Source of the DNA: Symbiodinium natans | Taxonomy: Eukaryota; Sar; Dinophyceae; Suessiales; Symbiodiniaceae | NCBI GenBank assembly: GCA_905221605.1 | Contig: CAJNDS010002320.1 | Span: 129,940-182,439, forward strand | Direction of reading: 5' to 3' | DNA length: 52,500 nucleotides | Part shown: piece by piece, positions 40,508-50,535 of the stretch | Position numbering within the stretch: position 1 is the first letter of the stretch | Layout: each line of letters starts with the position of its first letter | Translations under genes and position numbers: made by a program | Notes under the pieces: model-generated | Databases searched by the model: none | What the model was told of the DNA's origin: nothing | The model's input: only the letters and a program-made list of their open reading frames with translations

Positions 40508-40665
40508 TTTGATGCCCTAAACCCTAAACCCTGAACCCTAAACCCTGAACCTTGAACCCTGAACCCTAAACCCTAAACCCTCAACCCTAAAAACCCTAAA
40601 CCCTGAACCCTAAACCCTGAACCTTGAACCCTAAACCCTAGACCCTCAACCCTAAACCCTAACCC
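40508..40665 (-). repeat. CCCTAAA/CCCTGAA array
   Basis: CCCTAAA and CCCTGAA units interleave over about 155 bases between two exons. The whole intron here is C-rich strand. Confidence 0.95.
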
Positions 40666-40673
40666 CCAGAAAG

Positions 40674-40730
40674 GAGCTTTCCTCCCTGCGGTCGGCTGCT
40701 GCGGCCGAGAAGGAGCGGCTCCAGAGGGAG
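40674..40730 (+). CDS. Candidate coiled-coil exon
   Basis: CCCAGAAAG| then ELSSLRSAAAAEKERLQRE (19 codons, phase 0-0), to a GAG|GTGAAG donor. CCCTAAA before it and TTTAGGG after it. Confidence 0.7.
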
Positions 40731-40818
40731 GTGAAGGCGGGCCGTTGGGGTTGAAGGGGTTGGGGTTAATGGTCTAGGGTTTAGGGTTTAGGGTTAAGGG
40801 TTTAGGGTTTTTGGTTTT

Positions 40819-40914
40819 TGGTTTGGGGTTTAGGGTTTAGGGTTTAGGGTTTAGGGTTTAGGGTTTAGGGTTTAGGGTTTAGGGTTTAGGGTTTAGGGTT
40901 TAGGGTTTAGGGTT
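40819..40914 (+). repeat. TTTAGGG array
   Basis: About 13 clean units. A second array lies at 41110-41170. Confidence 0.97.
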
Positions 40915-41645
40915 TTGGATTTGGCGTTTAGGGTTTAGGGTTTAGGTTTGAGATTTAGGGTCAGGGTGTATCGTCCATTTGCAAAAAGGGTTTAGGGTTT
41001 CGGGTTTCGGGCTCGCGTGACCCTCCAGGCTTCGCCGACCGAGGCCTTCAGGGTTGAATCAGGGTCGGGTTGAAACGGCAGGCACAGGGTTTAAGGCTTA
41101 GGGTTTAGGGGTTGGGGTTTAGGGTTTAGGGTTTAGGGTTTAGGGTTTAGGGTTTAGGGTTTAGGTTTAGGGTTCCAAGAACTTCGCGTCATGCGAGGGT
41201 TGAACTGTTTGATTGGGGTCGCAGGTCTGAAGTAGCGTGAAGATTTAGGAGGTTCTTAAGCTCTTGACTCTTGATGTTTTTTTGGGGCCCTTGAAGAGCA
41301 AACGTTGCTTTCCCAATGGGGCCAGTCTGTTCAAGGTTAGGGTTTAGGGTTTAAGGTTTGGGGTTTAGGGTTTAGGTTTCGGGTTTAGGGTTTAGGGTTT
41401 AGGGATTGGCCTTCTTACTAGGTGAGAATTTTTTCCGAGCTGCTCTTCAAAGCACATGGGCAGTTCTCTGTTTTTTGAAAGGTACTCTTTTGGGTCCCCC
41501 ATATAGTAAGGTAGGTACACCTCTCAGATGGTCAGGAGCCAACCTCTAAATGTGTGGTTCTCTAAATTCGGGTTAGGGTTTTGGGCTTAGGGTTTAGGGT
41601 TTCGGGCTCAGGGATTAGGATCCCTTTTTGAAGAGCCGCCCCCCA

Positions 41646-41863
41646 AACCCTAAACCCTAAACCCTAAACCCTAAACCCTAAACCCTAAACCCTAAACCCT
41701 AAACCCTAAACCCTAAACCCTAAACCCTAAACCCAAAACCCTAAACCCTAAACCCTAACCCCTAAACCTAAACCCTAAACCCTAAACCCTAAACCCTAAA
41801 CCCTAAACCCTAAACCCTAAACCCTAAACCCTAAACCCTAAACCCTAAACCCTAAACCCTAAA
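41646..41863 (-). repeat. Long CCCTAAA array
   Basis: About 31 units, nearly perfect. The following non-telomeric DNA (41864-42520) holds no bracketed exon. Confidence 0.98.
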
Positions 41864-42042
41864 CTCAGGGCCTAGGCCGCCCCCCTACAGAAGGGGGGCG
41901 GCGCTTAAGCCCTTCGACCTCTATGCGAAATGGCTTGCCCGCCTCCTGCAGCCCGGAGGTCGGTAGCACCCACGATGGGCCCGGTACCGGAACAGGTTCT
42001 CCCGGGGACTAGTACTGGTCCCTTGATAAGGTAAATACCCTC

Positions 42043-42266
42043 GTTTCAGGGGGGGTACCCCAAGGCCCCCAGGCCAGGAGGACCCAGACCCCTCACCGCA
42101 GCGTGTCCAGGGACCGGGGTCCAGCCAGGGCGGGTGCTCAAAAGCGTTTTTTGTGGTTCTGGCACCCCCTGACCTTCCCTGGCCCTGACCCCTCTGTTTC
42201 AATGGGGTGCCCCCACGGGCCAGGAGGACGCGCCCCCCTCCCCCCCCCCCCCCCCCCCCCCCCCCC
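42043..42266. repeat. Diverged duplication and poly-C run
   Basis: GCCAGGAGGAC with similar upstream sequence occurs at about 42070 and 42219. C run of 27 at 42240-42266. Pro/Gly frames here are low-complexity artefacts. Confidence 0.7.
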
Positions 42267-42523
42267 ACGCCTAGCCCCTGCTGTCTTGGACCCCTTTGGC
42301 CTGACCCCTACACCAGATTAAAAGCGAAAGAGGTATTGAGTTTAGATCTAAACCCTAAAAGGACTAGGTAAGGGTGGCTTTGCCGCCTTGGACGGCGTGG
42401 GGTGGGAGAGAATGTTAGAGCGGCCCTCCAACATCGGGCCGTGACCGCCCTTCGCATTTCGCGAGGCCTGCGAGGCTCTGCTGAAACCGTAACATTTCAG
42501 CTTCTACGAAATAGTACGGCGAA

Positions 42524-42645
42524 ACCCTAAACCCTAAACCCTAAACCCTAAACCCTAAATTGCAAACCCTGAACCCAAAACCCTAAACCCTAAACCCTAA
42601 ACCCTAAACCCTAAACCCTAAACTCTAAACCCTAAACCCTAAACC
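42524..42645 (-). repeat. CCCTAAA array
   Basis: About 16 units before the exon at 42662. Confidence 0.96.
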
Positions 42646-42661
42646 TTCTTACAACCTCAAG

Positions 42662-42718
42662 GTGCTGGAGGAGAGGCTGCAGGCCTCTGAGCTGAACGCC
42701 AAAGCTGCTGAGGCTGAA
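42662..42718 (+). CDS. Candidate coiled-coil exon
   Basis: CAACCTCAAG| then VLEERLQASELNAKAAEAE (19 codons, phase 0-0), to a GAA|GATTTG (GA) donor. Textbook bracket. Confidence 0.7.
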
Positions 42719-42735
42719 GATTTGTGCTTCGTAGC

Positions 42736-42845
42736 TAGGGTTTAGGGTTTAGGGTTTAGGGTTTAGGGTTTAGGGTTTAGGGTTTAGGGTTTAGGGTTTA
42801 GAGTTTAGGGTTTAGGGCTTAGGGTTCAGGGTTCAGGGTTTGGGG
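42736..42845 (+). repeat. TTTAGGG array, then TTTGGGG variants
   Basis: About 11 clean units, then TTCAGGG and GGGGCTT variants to 42898. Confidence 0.96.
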
Positions 42846-42899
42846 TTTGGGGCTTGGGGCTTGGGGCTTGGGGTTTGGGGTTTGGGGTTTAGGGTTTAG

Positions 42900-43420
42900 G
42901 CCCCTGGAATATTTGTTATTGTCCCTCCTTGTGTTGAAGCGAACCAGATGTTTGAATTCATTTGAGAGGTGTGTAAAGGGCCAATTTAGTCCAGGTGTGG
43001 GCTACTCAAAGCTATGGCTTGCGAGTCCTTATGAGGGGGATTCTACTCTACTTGGGGTGGAACATGGGGTACCCCTATCTGGGAAGTGCTCAGTTGGGCA
43101 GCTTTCTACATCATGGTCCCTTTTGCGCTTCCCGTGATAAAACTTGGCCGTGCCGTGTACTTAGGGTTCCCAAATACAGAGGGACCAGAAGATAGAGCTA
43201 CCCAGTTAAATCTCATCTAGGTGTAATGCCACTGAAGTTCCAGCAGGTCGTTATCATCATCATTGGGCCATTCGCGTTCTGACTCGTGCAAACATGTTTT
43301 TCATGTTTCTGATGATTTTGCTCACAGATTGTACAGCGCGGTGAATGGATGCGAAGTCCGTGTGCAGGGCCTTTCAACCCTCAACCCCAAACCCCTCTGT
43401 GGGAAAGCAAGCCTGAAGCC
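42900..43420. other. Unique spacer
   Basis: No telomere units and no recognised repeat. Lies directly before the exon at 43427, so this intron lacks a long C-rich 3' array. Confidence 0.5.
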
Positions 43421-43426
43421 TCGCAG

Positions 43427-43465
43427 GCAAAGCACCAGCAACTGGAGCAGGCATTACGGGCCTCA
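43427..43465 (+). CDS. Candidate coiled-coil exon
   Basis: GCCTCGCAG| then AKHQQLEQALRAS (13 codons, phase 0-0), to a TCA|GTCGGA donor. TTTAGGG after it. Confidence 0.66.
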
Positions 43466-43856
43466 GTCGGAGGGAAGGGGGGTTTAGAGTTTAGGGTGGA
43501 GGGTTTAGGGTTTAGGGTTTCGGGTTTAGGGTTTGGGGTTTCGGGTATAGGGTTTAGGGTTTAGGGTTTAGGGTCCCTTGGTAACCCCCCTGAAACCAAA
43601 AAGGGCACTCCTGGGTCCAGTTCCGTAGTATGAAGCTTGGCTCAAGGGTTGTGTGGCGGCAAGCTGTTGCAAAAAGCATGTGGGGTTGCTCGAGAAGTTG
43701 ACACAGCAGACGTCGTGTGCTCGCGAGCAAGCCGAGCCTGAGAATCCCGAAGCCCTAAACCCTAATTATCCCTCAACCCTAAACCCTAAACCCTAAACCC
43801 TAAACCGTAATCCCTATGAGCCTAAGCCCTTCGGGCGACAAGCCTCGTGTCCGCAG

Positions 43857-43901
43857 GATCGGCTGGAAGCCATGCAGGACCGAGAGGAAGGGCTCCAGCA
43901 G
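43857..43901 (+). CDS. Candidate coiled-coil exon
   Basis: GTGTCCGCAG| then DRLEAMQDREEGLQQ (15 codons, phase 0-0), to a CAG|GCCCCA (GC) donor. CCCTAAA before it and TTTAGGG after it. Confidence 0.7.
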
Positions 43902-44015
43902 GCCCCAGGGAACGCATGAGGAATTCACTCCGGGGTTTAGGGTTTAGGGTTTAGGGTTTAGGGTTGAGGATTGAGAGTGTCGGGTCGAGGGTTGAGGGTT
44001 TATTTCAGCTTAATG

Positions 44016-44100
44016 TAGGGGTCGGAAGACTGTTTATAATTATACTGTAATTACCCCCCAAAACCCTATTCTAACTATTTAGGCCCTATAGTAGCCCTTA
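44016..44100 (+). mobile_element. Family C dispersed repeat abutting a telomeric array
   Basis: TAGGGGTCGGAAGAC through CCCCCCAAAACCCTATTCTAAC and AGGCCCTATAGTAGCCC, then CCCTAAA units begin. Confidence 0.72.
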
Positions 44101-44222
44101 ACCATAAATCCTAAACCCTAAACCCTAAACCCCAAACCCTAAACCCTAAACCCCAAACCCTAAACCCTAAACCCTAAACCCCAAACCCCAAACCCTAAAC
44201 CCTAAACCCTAAACCCTAAACC
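44101..44222 (-). repeat. CCCTAAA/CCCCAAA array between two copies of AAACCCTATTCTAA
   Basis: The 14-mer occurs at 44061-44074, before the array, and again at 44218-44231, at its end. Confidence 0.85.
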
Positions 44223-44568
44223 CTATTCTAATTAAAAAGGTCCCCATATTCGACGGCTTATTCCTTACATGGCTGTTGTGGTTTGGCCCAGCAGCTTTGG
44301 CTCCTGTGAAGTTTCGGCTCAGGGGTTCCGATCCTGAATCCAAACCTAAGTCCTACACCCAACCCTAAGCGCTAAACCCTAAACCTGAATTAAACCCCAA
44401 ACCCCAAACCCCAAACCCTACACCCTAAACCCTAAATCTAAACCCTAGACCCCAAACCCTAAATCCTAAACCCTAAAGCCTAATTAAACCCTGAAGCCGA
44501 ATCAAACCCTAAACCCTAGACCCTAAACCCTAAACCCCATAGACCCGAACCCGAAACCAGGGAGAAAG

Positions 44569-44594
44569 GCGGAAGGTGCCAGGCTGCTGCGCAC
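44569..44594 (+). CDS. Candidate coiled-coil exon
   Basis: GGAGAAAG| then AEGARLLR plus AC, to a GTCAGG donor. An earlier AG at 44560 would add RK. CCCTAAA before it. Confidence 0.5.
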
Positions 44595-44704
44595 GTCAGG
44601 GCCAAGTCCATCTGGCGTACAAGGGGGGGGGGAATCGTAAGCGACTATTTGCCTAAGAACCCCACCAAAAACTAGAAGATAATCCTATAGTGCCCCGATA
44701 AGAA

Positions 44705-44800
44705 AATGTGTATATGATTGTATATGTATATATGTATATATATATATGTAAACAAAACGAACAAGACATATATATATATATGTTTATTTATTTATTTATG
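44705..44800. repeat. (TA)n/(TATG)n and (TTTA)n microsatellite
   Basis: AT-rich tract in mid-intron. Confidence 0.95.
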
Positions 44801-44878
44801 TTGATTTTTAGTTTTATCAAGCAAATAGTAGATTGGGGCGTCCCTCCCTGTAGGGTTTATGACTGAGCCGAACTTGAG

Positions 44879-44914
44879 GCCGAGATGCGGCGCGCGGCGG
44901 AGGCGTGCCGGGCT
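44879..44914 (+). CDS. Candidate coiled-coil exon
   Basis: GAACTTGAG| then AEMRRAAEACRA (12 codons, phase 0-0), to a GCT|GTCGGC donor. TTTAGGG after it. Confidence 0.62.
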
Positions 44915-45649
44915 GTCGGCGGGCCCACGCTCTAATCCCTAAAGCCATGAGTTGATGAAAGAGGGTTTAGGGCTTAGGGTTAAGGGTTTGGGCTTAGTAG
45001 GGTTTAGGGTTGAGGATTTCGGGTGGCTCAGGAGGTGTTTGGTTTGTGCGGTTTGATTTTTCTCTCCTTTGACGCGCATCTTGCAGAGTGTCCTTGTTGT
45101 ACGCGCCCTCCTTCACCCAAAGATCTCTGATGCAAGTCTCACCCTAAACCCTCCATAAACCCTAAACCCTAAGCCCTAATTAACCCGAAACCCTAAACCC
45201 TAAACCCCAGACCCTAACCCCTAATCAAACCCCAATCCTTAAGCCCTCACAAGGTCCTCAGCGTAGCCCATGCGTGCACTGGATCTCAGCCTTGTGAAAG
45301 TATGGCTCGGTACATAGTCTTGCAGCCTCCCCCATGTTTGAGGGTTTAGGGTTTAGGGTTTAGGGTTTAGGGTTTAGGGTTTAGGGCTCAGGGCTTTAGA
45401 GGCAGGGTTTATAAGGATTAAGTTTTTAACTGGTTTAGGGCCTGGGGTTTAATCAGTTTTGTCAGGTCGGGGTTTGAGTAGGGCTTTAGGGTTTAGGGGT
45501 ATTGGGTTTTGGGTTTAGGGCTTCAGGATTGAGTTGAAGTTGTTTTATTTCGATTAGTGTCCGTGCAGCGTGTGTTGTTGCTGTGGCCTGCAGTATTAGA
45601 TAGCAGGCTAACCTATATCCCCCTTGGGAATCATTTGTTATTTTTGTTT

Positions 45650-45712
45650 ATATAAAACCCAAGAGGATATTGAAAAATGTTATTTTTATTCAGGTTCTAA
45701 GGGGAGTATAGT
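45650..45712 (+). mobile_element. Family F dispersed repeat
   Basis: TTATATAAAACCCAAGAGGA through AATGTTATTTTTATT and AAGGGGAG. Homologous to 47516-47580. Confidence 0.55.
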
Positions 45713-45831
45713 ATCGATCATGATCAGGCTCGGGTGGACTACAACTCCTCTTGCCTGCGAGGTCGATGTATGTACATGATTCGCTTGTGGCGGAAGACAC
45801 CCTTGAGGTCCAAGAGCAAGACAATTGAAAC

Positions 45832-45964
45832 CTAAACCCTAAACCCTAAACCCTAAACCCTAAACCCTAAACCCTAAACCCTAAACCCTAAACCCTAAAC
45901 CCTAAACCCTAAACCCTAAACCCTAAACCCTAAACCCTAAACCCTAAACCCTAAACCCTAAACC
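45832..45964 (-). repeat. CCCTAAA array
   Basis: About 19 perfect units before the exon at 45985. Confidence 0.98.
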
Positions 45965-45984
45965 CGAGGTTTGTGGGCTAGCAG

Positions 45985-46075
45985 GGTCGGTCTCAGCAGG
46001 GCCCGAGGAAGGGCCGGAGGCCACAGATGCAGTGGGGGCCACAGGGGCCGAGGAAGGGGAGACTGCAGACGCAAG
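45985..46075 (+). CDS. Candidate exon, acidic Gly/Ala/Glu linker
   Basis: GCTAGCAG| then GG plus SVSAGPEEGPEATDAVGATG, continuing AEEGETADA, to an AAG|GCTTTA (GC) donor. Low-complexity linker with internally similar halves (GPEEGPEATDA / GAEEGETADA) between coiled-coil exons. Confidence 0.5.
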
Positions 46076-46486
46076 GCTTTAGGGGGTGCTTGGTGGAACC
46101 CGAAGTCAAACCCCTAAGCCCTGTCTAGCAGCCCTGAATGACAGCGAGGTTTACCTAGAACTCCTTGGTCCTTTTTCGTACGCTAACTTAAGTCCAAGAC
46201 CCTACACAAATTCCAAAAGAGCCCTAACTTGGGTCGAGCCCCCGCCCCCCACCCCACGTGAGCTTACATCCGCATTCTTGCAACAGCGCCTCGGCACAAC
46301 TCCCAAGGCTCAACTTGGTCCCGCATCCCAAATGTGTGGACCCAGAACCCTATTGATAGGGTTTAGGGTTCAGGGTGTTTAGGGTTTAGGGTTCAGGGTT
46401 TAGGGTTTAGGGTTTAGGGTTTAGGGTTTCGGGTTTAAGGCTTCAGAACCCTCGATGCCCTCCTGCCCTTGAAGCGCAGCTGGCAG

Positions 46487-46523
46487 GTAACCGAGCTGCG
46501 CACGCAGCTGGCCACGATGCAGA
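46487..46523 (+). CDS. Candidate coiled-coil exon
   Basis: GCTGGCAG| then VTELRTQLATMQ plus one base, to a GTGAGC donor. TTTAGGG array lies upstream. Confidence 0.65.
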
Positions 46524-46904
46524 GTGAGCCGGGCTGGCCCAGTGAGAGATTTGTGGGACTTGGGGTGCGAAAGTGTTTTTGCAAGCCCTAAAACCCTAAA
46601 CGCCCTAAAAAAACCCCAAGAACCCTGAAAACATCCCTGAAAACCCAAAAGCCCTCAAAACCCTGAAAACCCTAAAGACCCTAAACTCTCCCCTCGGGAG
46701 CCCTGAGCCCCAAACCCTGAACCATGCCTGGGAGTAAGTGCTGAGAGGCTACGATCTCTGGATGCCGGCTTTAGGGTTTAGGGTCTAGGCGGTTTAGGGT
46801 TTAGGGTTTCGGGCTCGTATTTGTGCTCTGGGCTTACAGGGTCTTTGGGTTTTTGGGGCCTCAGGGTCTTAGGGCTCAGGGGTTTTTGGATTTCACGGCT
46901 AAGC

Positions 46905-47055
46905 CCTAAACCCTAGACCCTAAGCCCTGGACCCTAAACCCTAGACCCTAAACCCTAAACCCTAAACCCTAGACCCTAAACCCTAAACCCTAAACCCTAA
47001 ACCCTAAACCCTAAACCCTAAACCCTAAACCCTAAACCCTAAACCCTAAACCCTA
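46905..47055 (-). repeat. CCCTAAA array with CCCTAGA variants
   Basis: About 20 units. Confidence 0.96.
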
Positions 47056-47163
47056 GACTTCGGAGTCGGGAGCTTCCAGGGGCTTCAGGGCTTTCAGGGC
47101 TTTGGGGCCTTGGCGGTTTATGCTCTAGACCCCGTAAAGTCTAAACCCTGAGCCCTAGCAAGC

Positions 47164-47320
47164 TCTGAGCCCTAAGCCCTAAGCCCTAAGCCCTAAGCCC
47201 TAAGCCCTAAGCCCTAAGCCCTAAGCCCTAAGCCCTAAGCCCTAAGCCCTAAGCCCTAAGCCCTAAACCCTAAACCCTAAACCCTAAACCCTAAACCCTA
47301 AACCCTAAACCCTAAACCCT
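47164..47320 (-). repeat. CCCTAAG variant array then CCCTAAA
   Basis: About 15 consecutive CCCTAAG units, then CCCTAAA to the spacer before the exon at 47356. Confidence 0.98.
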
Positions 47321-47355
47321 CCAGCCCCGTAAGCTTTTCAACTCAACAAGCCCAG

Positions 47356-47406
47356 CTTCAGGGTCGAGACCCGGAGCAAGAACTTCAGGGAGCGGGAGGC
47401 CCGATG
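47356..47406 (+). CDS. Candidate exon
   Basis: ACAAGCCCAG| then LQGRDPEQELQGAGGPM (17 codons, phase 0-0), to a textbook ATG|GTAAGA donor. Another frame reads ETRSKNFREREAR, so the frame is not certain. Confidence 0.52.
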
Positions 47407-47515
47407 GTAAGAATCCATTGCCGCCTTTTATTGGGTTTCTTAATAAGGCAGCTAAAAGTTTAATTTTTAGCTACCCTCCTGAGTGCAGCCAAGTTTCTTG
47501 ATCTATGTTTATGTT

Positions 47516-47580
47516 TGTATACAAACCCAAGGGGAGTATTAAACATGTTGTAGTTGTTGAGGTTAGAAAGGGAGGCTAGT
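47516..47580 (+). mobile_element. Family F dispersed repeat
   Basis: TGTATACAAACCCAAGGGGAG through AACATGTTGTAGTTGTTGAGG. Homologous to 45650-45712. A family H-like fragment (GCTAAAAGTTTAATTTTTAGC) precedes it at 47448. Confidence 0.55.
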
Positions 47581-47689
47581 ATTATCAAAAGCAGTATGAG
47601 AAGCAACAATAAGGACAACGACAATACTCACAGTCAAATAAAAGCAGTATAAAATGCCAGGCGCAGCCGAAAGAGAGTTGTGATGGTGA

Positions 47690-47728
47690 CGATGATGACG
47701 GAAGTGACGATGATGGTGGTGGTGGTGG

Positions 47729-47760
<32 letters not shown>

Positions 47761-47771
47761 ACGATGATGAT
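47690..47771 (+). repeat. Trinucleotide microsatellite (GAT, GGT, GCT)
   Basis: GATGAC-type units, five GGT, about ten GCT, then GATGAT. Confidence 0.96.
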
Positions 47772-47852
47772 CACATTAAATGTCTCGGGCTTTGAGTGCT
47801 GCTGCCTGCTGCCGCGATGTGCGCGCGCTTTGGCGCCAACCCACGGAGGGAG

Positions 47853-48128
47853 TCAAGCAGCTGGCAAAAGATGATGTTTCATAGAGGCTTGACACCCCAT
47901 GTGCATGCCTGCCATGCTTCTGATGAGCAGCTTCATAGTTTTGGTGAGATGTGTTGGGGTTCCAGTTATTCCTTGGATCAGATATTCCAAGGGTTCTTTG
48001 ACACCGTGCCCGTCGGCCGTTGATGGAAGGGACTTCGTGAGGTTGTATGGCTGGGGTTGGCGCATGGGTTTTTGGTACTCGTAGGCTCTATCTCGGCACC
48101 GAGCCTCACTTACCGCCCTGCCCTGCAC
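47853..48128 (-). other. Antisense coding-like ORF, unidentified
   Basis: Open for 91 codons on the minus strand with balanced composition (YNLTKSLPSTADGHGVKEPL and later EYLIQGITGTPTHLTKTMK). Lies in an intron spacer. No motif recognised; may be a transposon remnant or an accidental ORF. Confidence 0.33.
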
Positions 48129-48280
48129 TTGACTCTCCCTAGCCTTCGCTTAGGGTTAAGGGTTTAGGGGTTAGGGTTTAGGGTTTAGGGTTTAGGGTTT
48201 CAGGTTTACAAAGTTTACGGTCCAGCGTTCCTTGGAATCCTGAACTGCTCGACCCCCGAAATTCAGGGAAGCCCCCACAG

Positions 48281-48325
48281 GCCTCGCTGGTGAAGTCCGT
48301 GGAGTCCGCTGCCGCACGCGTGCAG
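48281..48325 (+). CDS. Candidate coiled-coil exon
   Basis: CCCCCACAG| then ASLVKSVESAAARVQ (15 codons, phase 0-0), to a CAG|GCAGAT (GC) donor. TTTAGGG on both sides. Confidence 0.65.
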
Positions 48326-48361
48326 GCAGATGATCTTGCCAAAGCACAACCATTGCTGTTT

Positions 48362-48432
48362 GGGGTTTAGGGTTTAGGGTTTAGGGTTTAGGGTTTAGGG
48401 TTTAGGGCTTAGGGTTTAGGGTTTAGGGTTTT
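48362..48432 (+). repeat. TTTAGGG array
   Basis: About ten units. Confidence 0.96.
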
Positions 48433-48743
48433 GGGCCCCTCAACCCCTTAAGTCGTAAACCCGAAGCCCCAAACCCCCTAAACCCTGATGAAGGGAAGCC
48501 TCCAAAACCAAAAGGTTCCGAGTGCTGGGGTTAGAACCCTAAACCCTGAACCCTAAGGCCTAAACCCAAAACCCTCAACCTCCTAAGCCCAGAATACCCA
48601 AACGCTAAACCTCCTAAACTCTATGCCCTAGGCCGGAAACCCTTCTGCCTGAAACCCTGATTCCTTCAAAGGACCAGGTGAGTAACCCTAATCCCTGAGC
48701 AGTAAACCCGAAACCCTGAGAGTTTACGGCGTTTCGCACCCAG

Positions 48744-48812
48744 ACGGCCCCCACAAGTGCAAAGGCACTGAGTGAGGAGCTCGGCTCCTGCCAGGCCCAA
48801 TTTGCGAGTTGG
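48744..48812 (+). CDS. Candidate coiled-coil exon
   Basis: TTCGCACCCAG| then TAPTSAKALSEELGSCQAQF plus ASW (23 codons, phase 0-0), to a canonical TGG|GTAAGT donor. An unassigned GTGAGT donor at 48678 suggests a further tiny exon just upstream. Confidence 0.66.
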
Positions 48813-48943
48813 GTAAGTGGGGCTTTGGGCTTTACCCGTTTGGGGGCAGGGTTTAGGGTTTGTTCTACGGGAGTTTAGGCTTTTTTTGTAGGAAGACGTG
48901 CGCCACGGGTTTCGGGTGCTTGAGGCCGTGTGGTTTGATGGTC

Positions 48944-49203
48944 CTAAACCCTAAACCCTCAACCCAAAACCCTAAACCCTAATCCCTAAACCCTAAACCC
49001 TAAACCCTAATCCCTAAGCCCTAAACCCTAAACCCTAAACCCTAAACCCTAAACCCTAAACCCTAAACCCTAACCCTAAACCCTAAACCCTAAACCCTAA
49101 ACCCTAAACCCTAAACCCTAAACCCTAAACCCTAAACCCTAAACCCTAAACCCTAAACCCTAAACCCTAAACCCTAAACCCTAAACCCTAAACCCTAAGC
49201 CCT
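48944..49203 (-). repeat. Long CCCTAAA array
   Basis: About 36 units, mostly perfect. Confidence 0.98.
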
Positions 49204-49373
49204 ATTCTCGTGTCTGCGCATGGGGTAGTGTCGGGTACAAGGAGTTGCGTCAGAGAATTGTTTCTGCGGCTGCAGCGGGGTGCTTGGTTCTGGCACTTGG
49301 TAGGGCTGCACTGCTTCTGTACTGCCATGAGTCTTTTGCGTTCGAAGTTTGCTGGTTCGTAAACTCAGTCCCC

Positions 49374-49510
49374 CTAAACCTTAAACCCTAAACCCTAAAC
49401 CCTAAACCCTAAACCCTAAACCCTAAACCCTAAACCCTAAACCCTAAACCCTAAACCCTAAACCCTAAACCCTAAACCCTAAACCCTATACCCTAAACCC
49501 TAAACCTTAA
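49374..49510 (-). repeat. CCCTAAA array
   Basis: About 18 units directly before the exon at 49524. Confidence 0.98.
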
Positions 49511-49523
49511 CCGACAAGCGCAG

Positions 49524-49565
49524 GCTGCGCAGGAAGAGACCGAAAGGCGGCTGCGCGAGACCAAG
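49524..49565 (+). CDS. Candidate coiled-coil exon
   Basis: ACAAGCGCAG| then AAQEETERRLRETK (14 codons, phase 0-0), to an AAG|GACGGT (GA) donor. Textbook bracket. Confidence 0.7.
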
Positions 49566-49607
49566 GACGGTGGTTCCTAGGGAACGAAAGTTTCGGGTTT
49601 GGGGCAG

Positions 49608-49675
49608 TAGGGTTTAGGGTTTAGGGTTTAGGGTTTAGGGTTTAGGGTTTAGGGTTTAGGGTTTAGGGTTTGGGG
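49608..49675 (+). repeat. TTTAGGG array
   Basis: About nine units downstream of the exon at 49524-49565. Confidence 0.97.
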
Positions 49676-49849
49676 CTTGGGGCTTAGGGCTTAGGGTTCA
49701 GGAAGATTTCGAAGCCTCTTTCAGGTTCGCCGCTGTCCTTTTTTTTGCCAGGGGGGGACCAGACACATGGGCTCCTGCCCAGTGTTCGCTCTGTAGTTTC
49801 AGACGTTTGCCTGGTCATGAGCATGCAGGTTGCAGGCCCTGAAGGATAT

Positions 49850-49955
49850 GGGGGTTTACGATAATCGGGGACCAATATAGATCCCCCAAGTAGTAGGATC
49901 CCCTTCTCAAAAGGACCCCAAGAACCCCCCCCCCCCCCCCCATTTCGAGGTGCTC
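49850..49955 (+). mobile_element. Family D dispersed repeat with poly-C expansion
   Basis: GGGGGTTTACGATAATCGGG and CCCCCAAGTAGTAGGATCCC match 10852-10990. The terminal CCCCC has expanded to a 17-C run (49925-49941). Confidence 0.65.
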
Positions 49956-50177
49956 AGGGCATGGCCGCCTGAGAATGGCGTACCCTGGTCTTGATGTCAA
50001 CCTCTGTTCCCGAACCCCAAGCCCTGCCCCTAAGCCCCAGGGTTTGGGTTACGAGGCCGGCAGCCAGAATTGCTTCTGAGCCGCCCTAAACCCGACACCC
50101 GCACTACATAAACCCTAAACCCTAAATCTTAAACCCAAAACCCAAAACCCAAAACCCAAAACCCTAAACCCTGCCAG

Positions 50178-50198
50178 GACCATGACACCGAGTTCAAG
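50178..50198 (+). CDS. Candidate 21-nt micro-exon
   Basis: CCCTGCCAG| then DHDTEFK (7 codons, phase 0-0), to an AAG|GTGGGT donor. CCCAAAA/CCCTAAA units run up to the acceptor. Confidence 0.52.
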
Positions 50199-50535
50199 GT
50201 GGGTGCCCACAAGGGTTCCCAAGCGGGGCCACGTCTATGCAAAGCTGTCGGGAGAGGGTCAGGAGAACGAGTACGTAGAACACAAGCTGCGTGTGCATAT
50301 CAAGCGTCAGAAAGGTTGTGCGTGGGCTTTCGGGTTTGAGGGGTTCAGGGTTTAGGGGTTTGAGGTTTGATCTGCGGGCTTAGGGTTTCGGCCTCAGGGC
50401 TTAGGGCGTAGTACGTCCAGAGATTTAGGTCTTAGGGTTTGGGGTATGGGTTTAAGGGTTAAAGTCCAGGGCCTCCCACTCCTAAACTCTAAACCCTAAA
50501 GCCCCAAATCCCCAAATCTCCAGACTGGGCCGCCG

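Noticed and set aside
41921-42321. Gly- and Pro-rich ORFs
   Set aside because: They arise from a poly-C run and a GC-rich duplication.
48672-48677. A 6-nt exon before the GTGAGT donor at 48678
   Set aside because: A good donor, but no upstream acceptor or frame can be justified from sequence alone.
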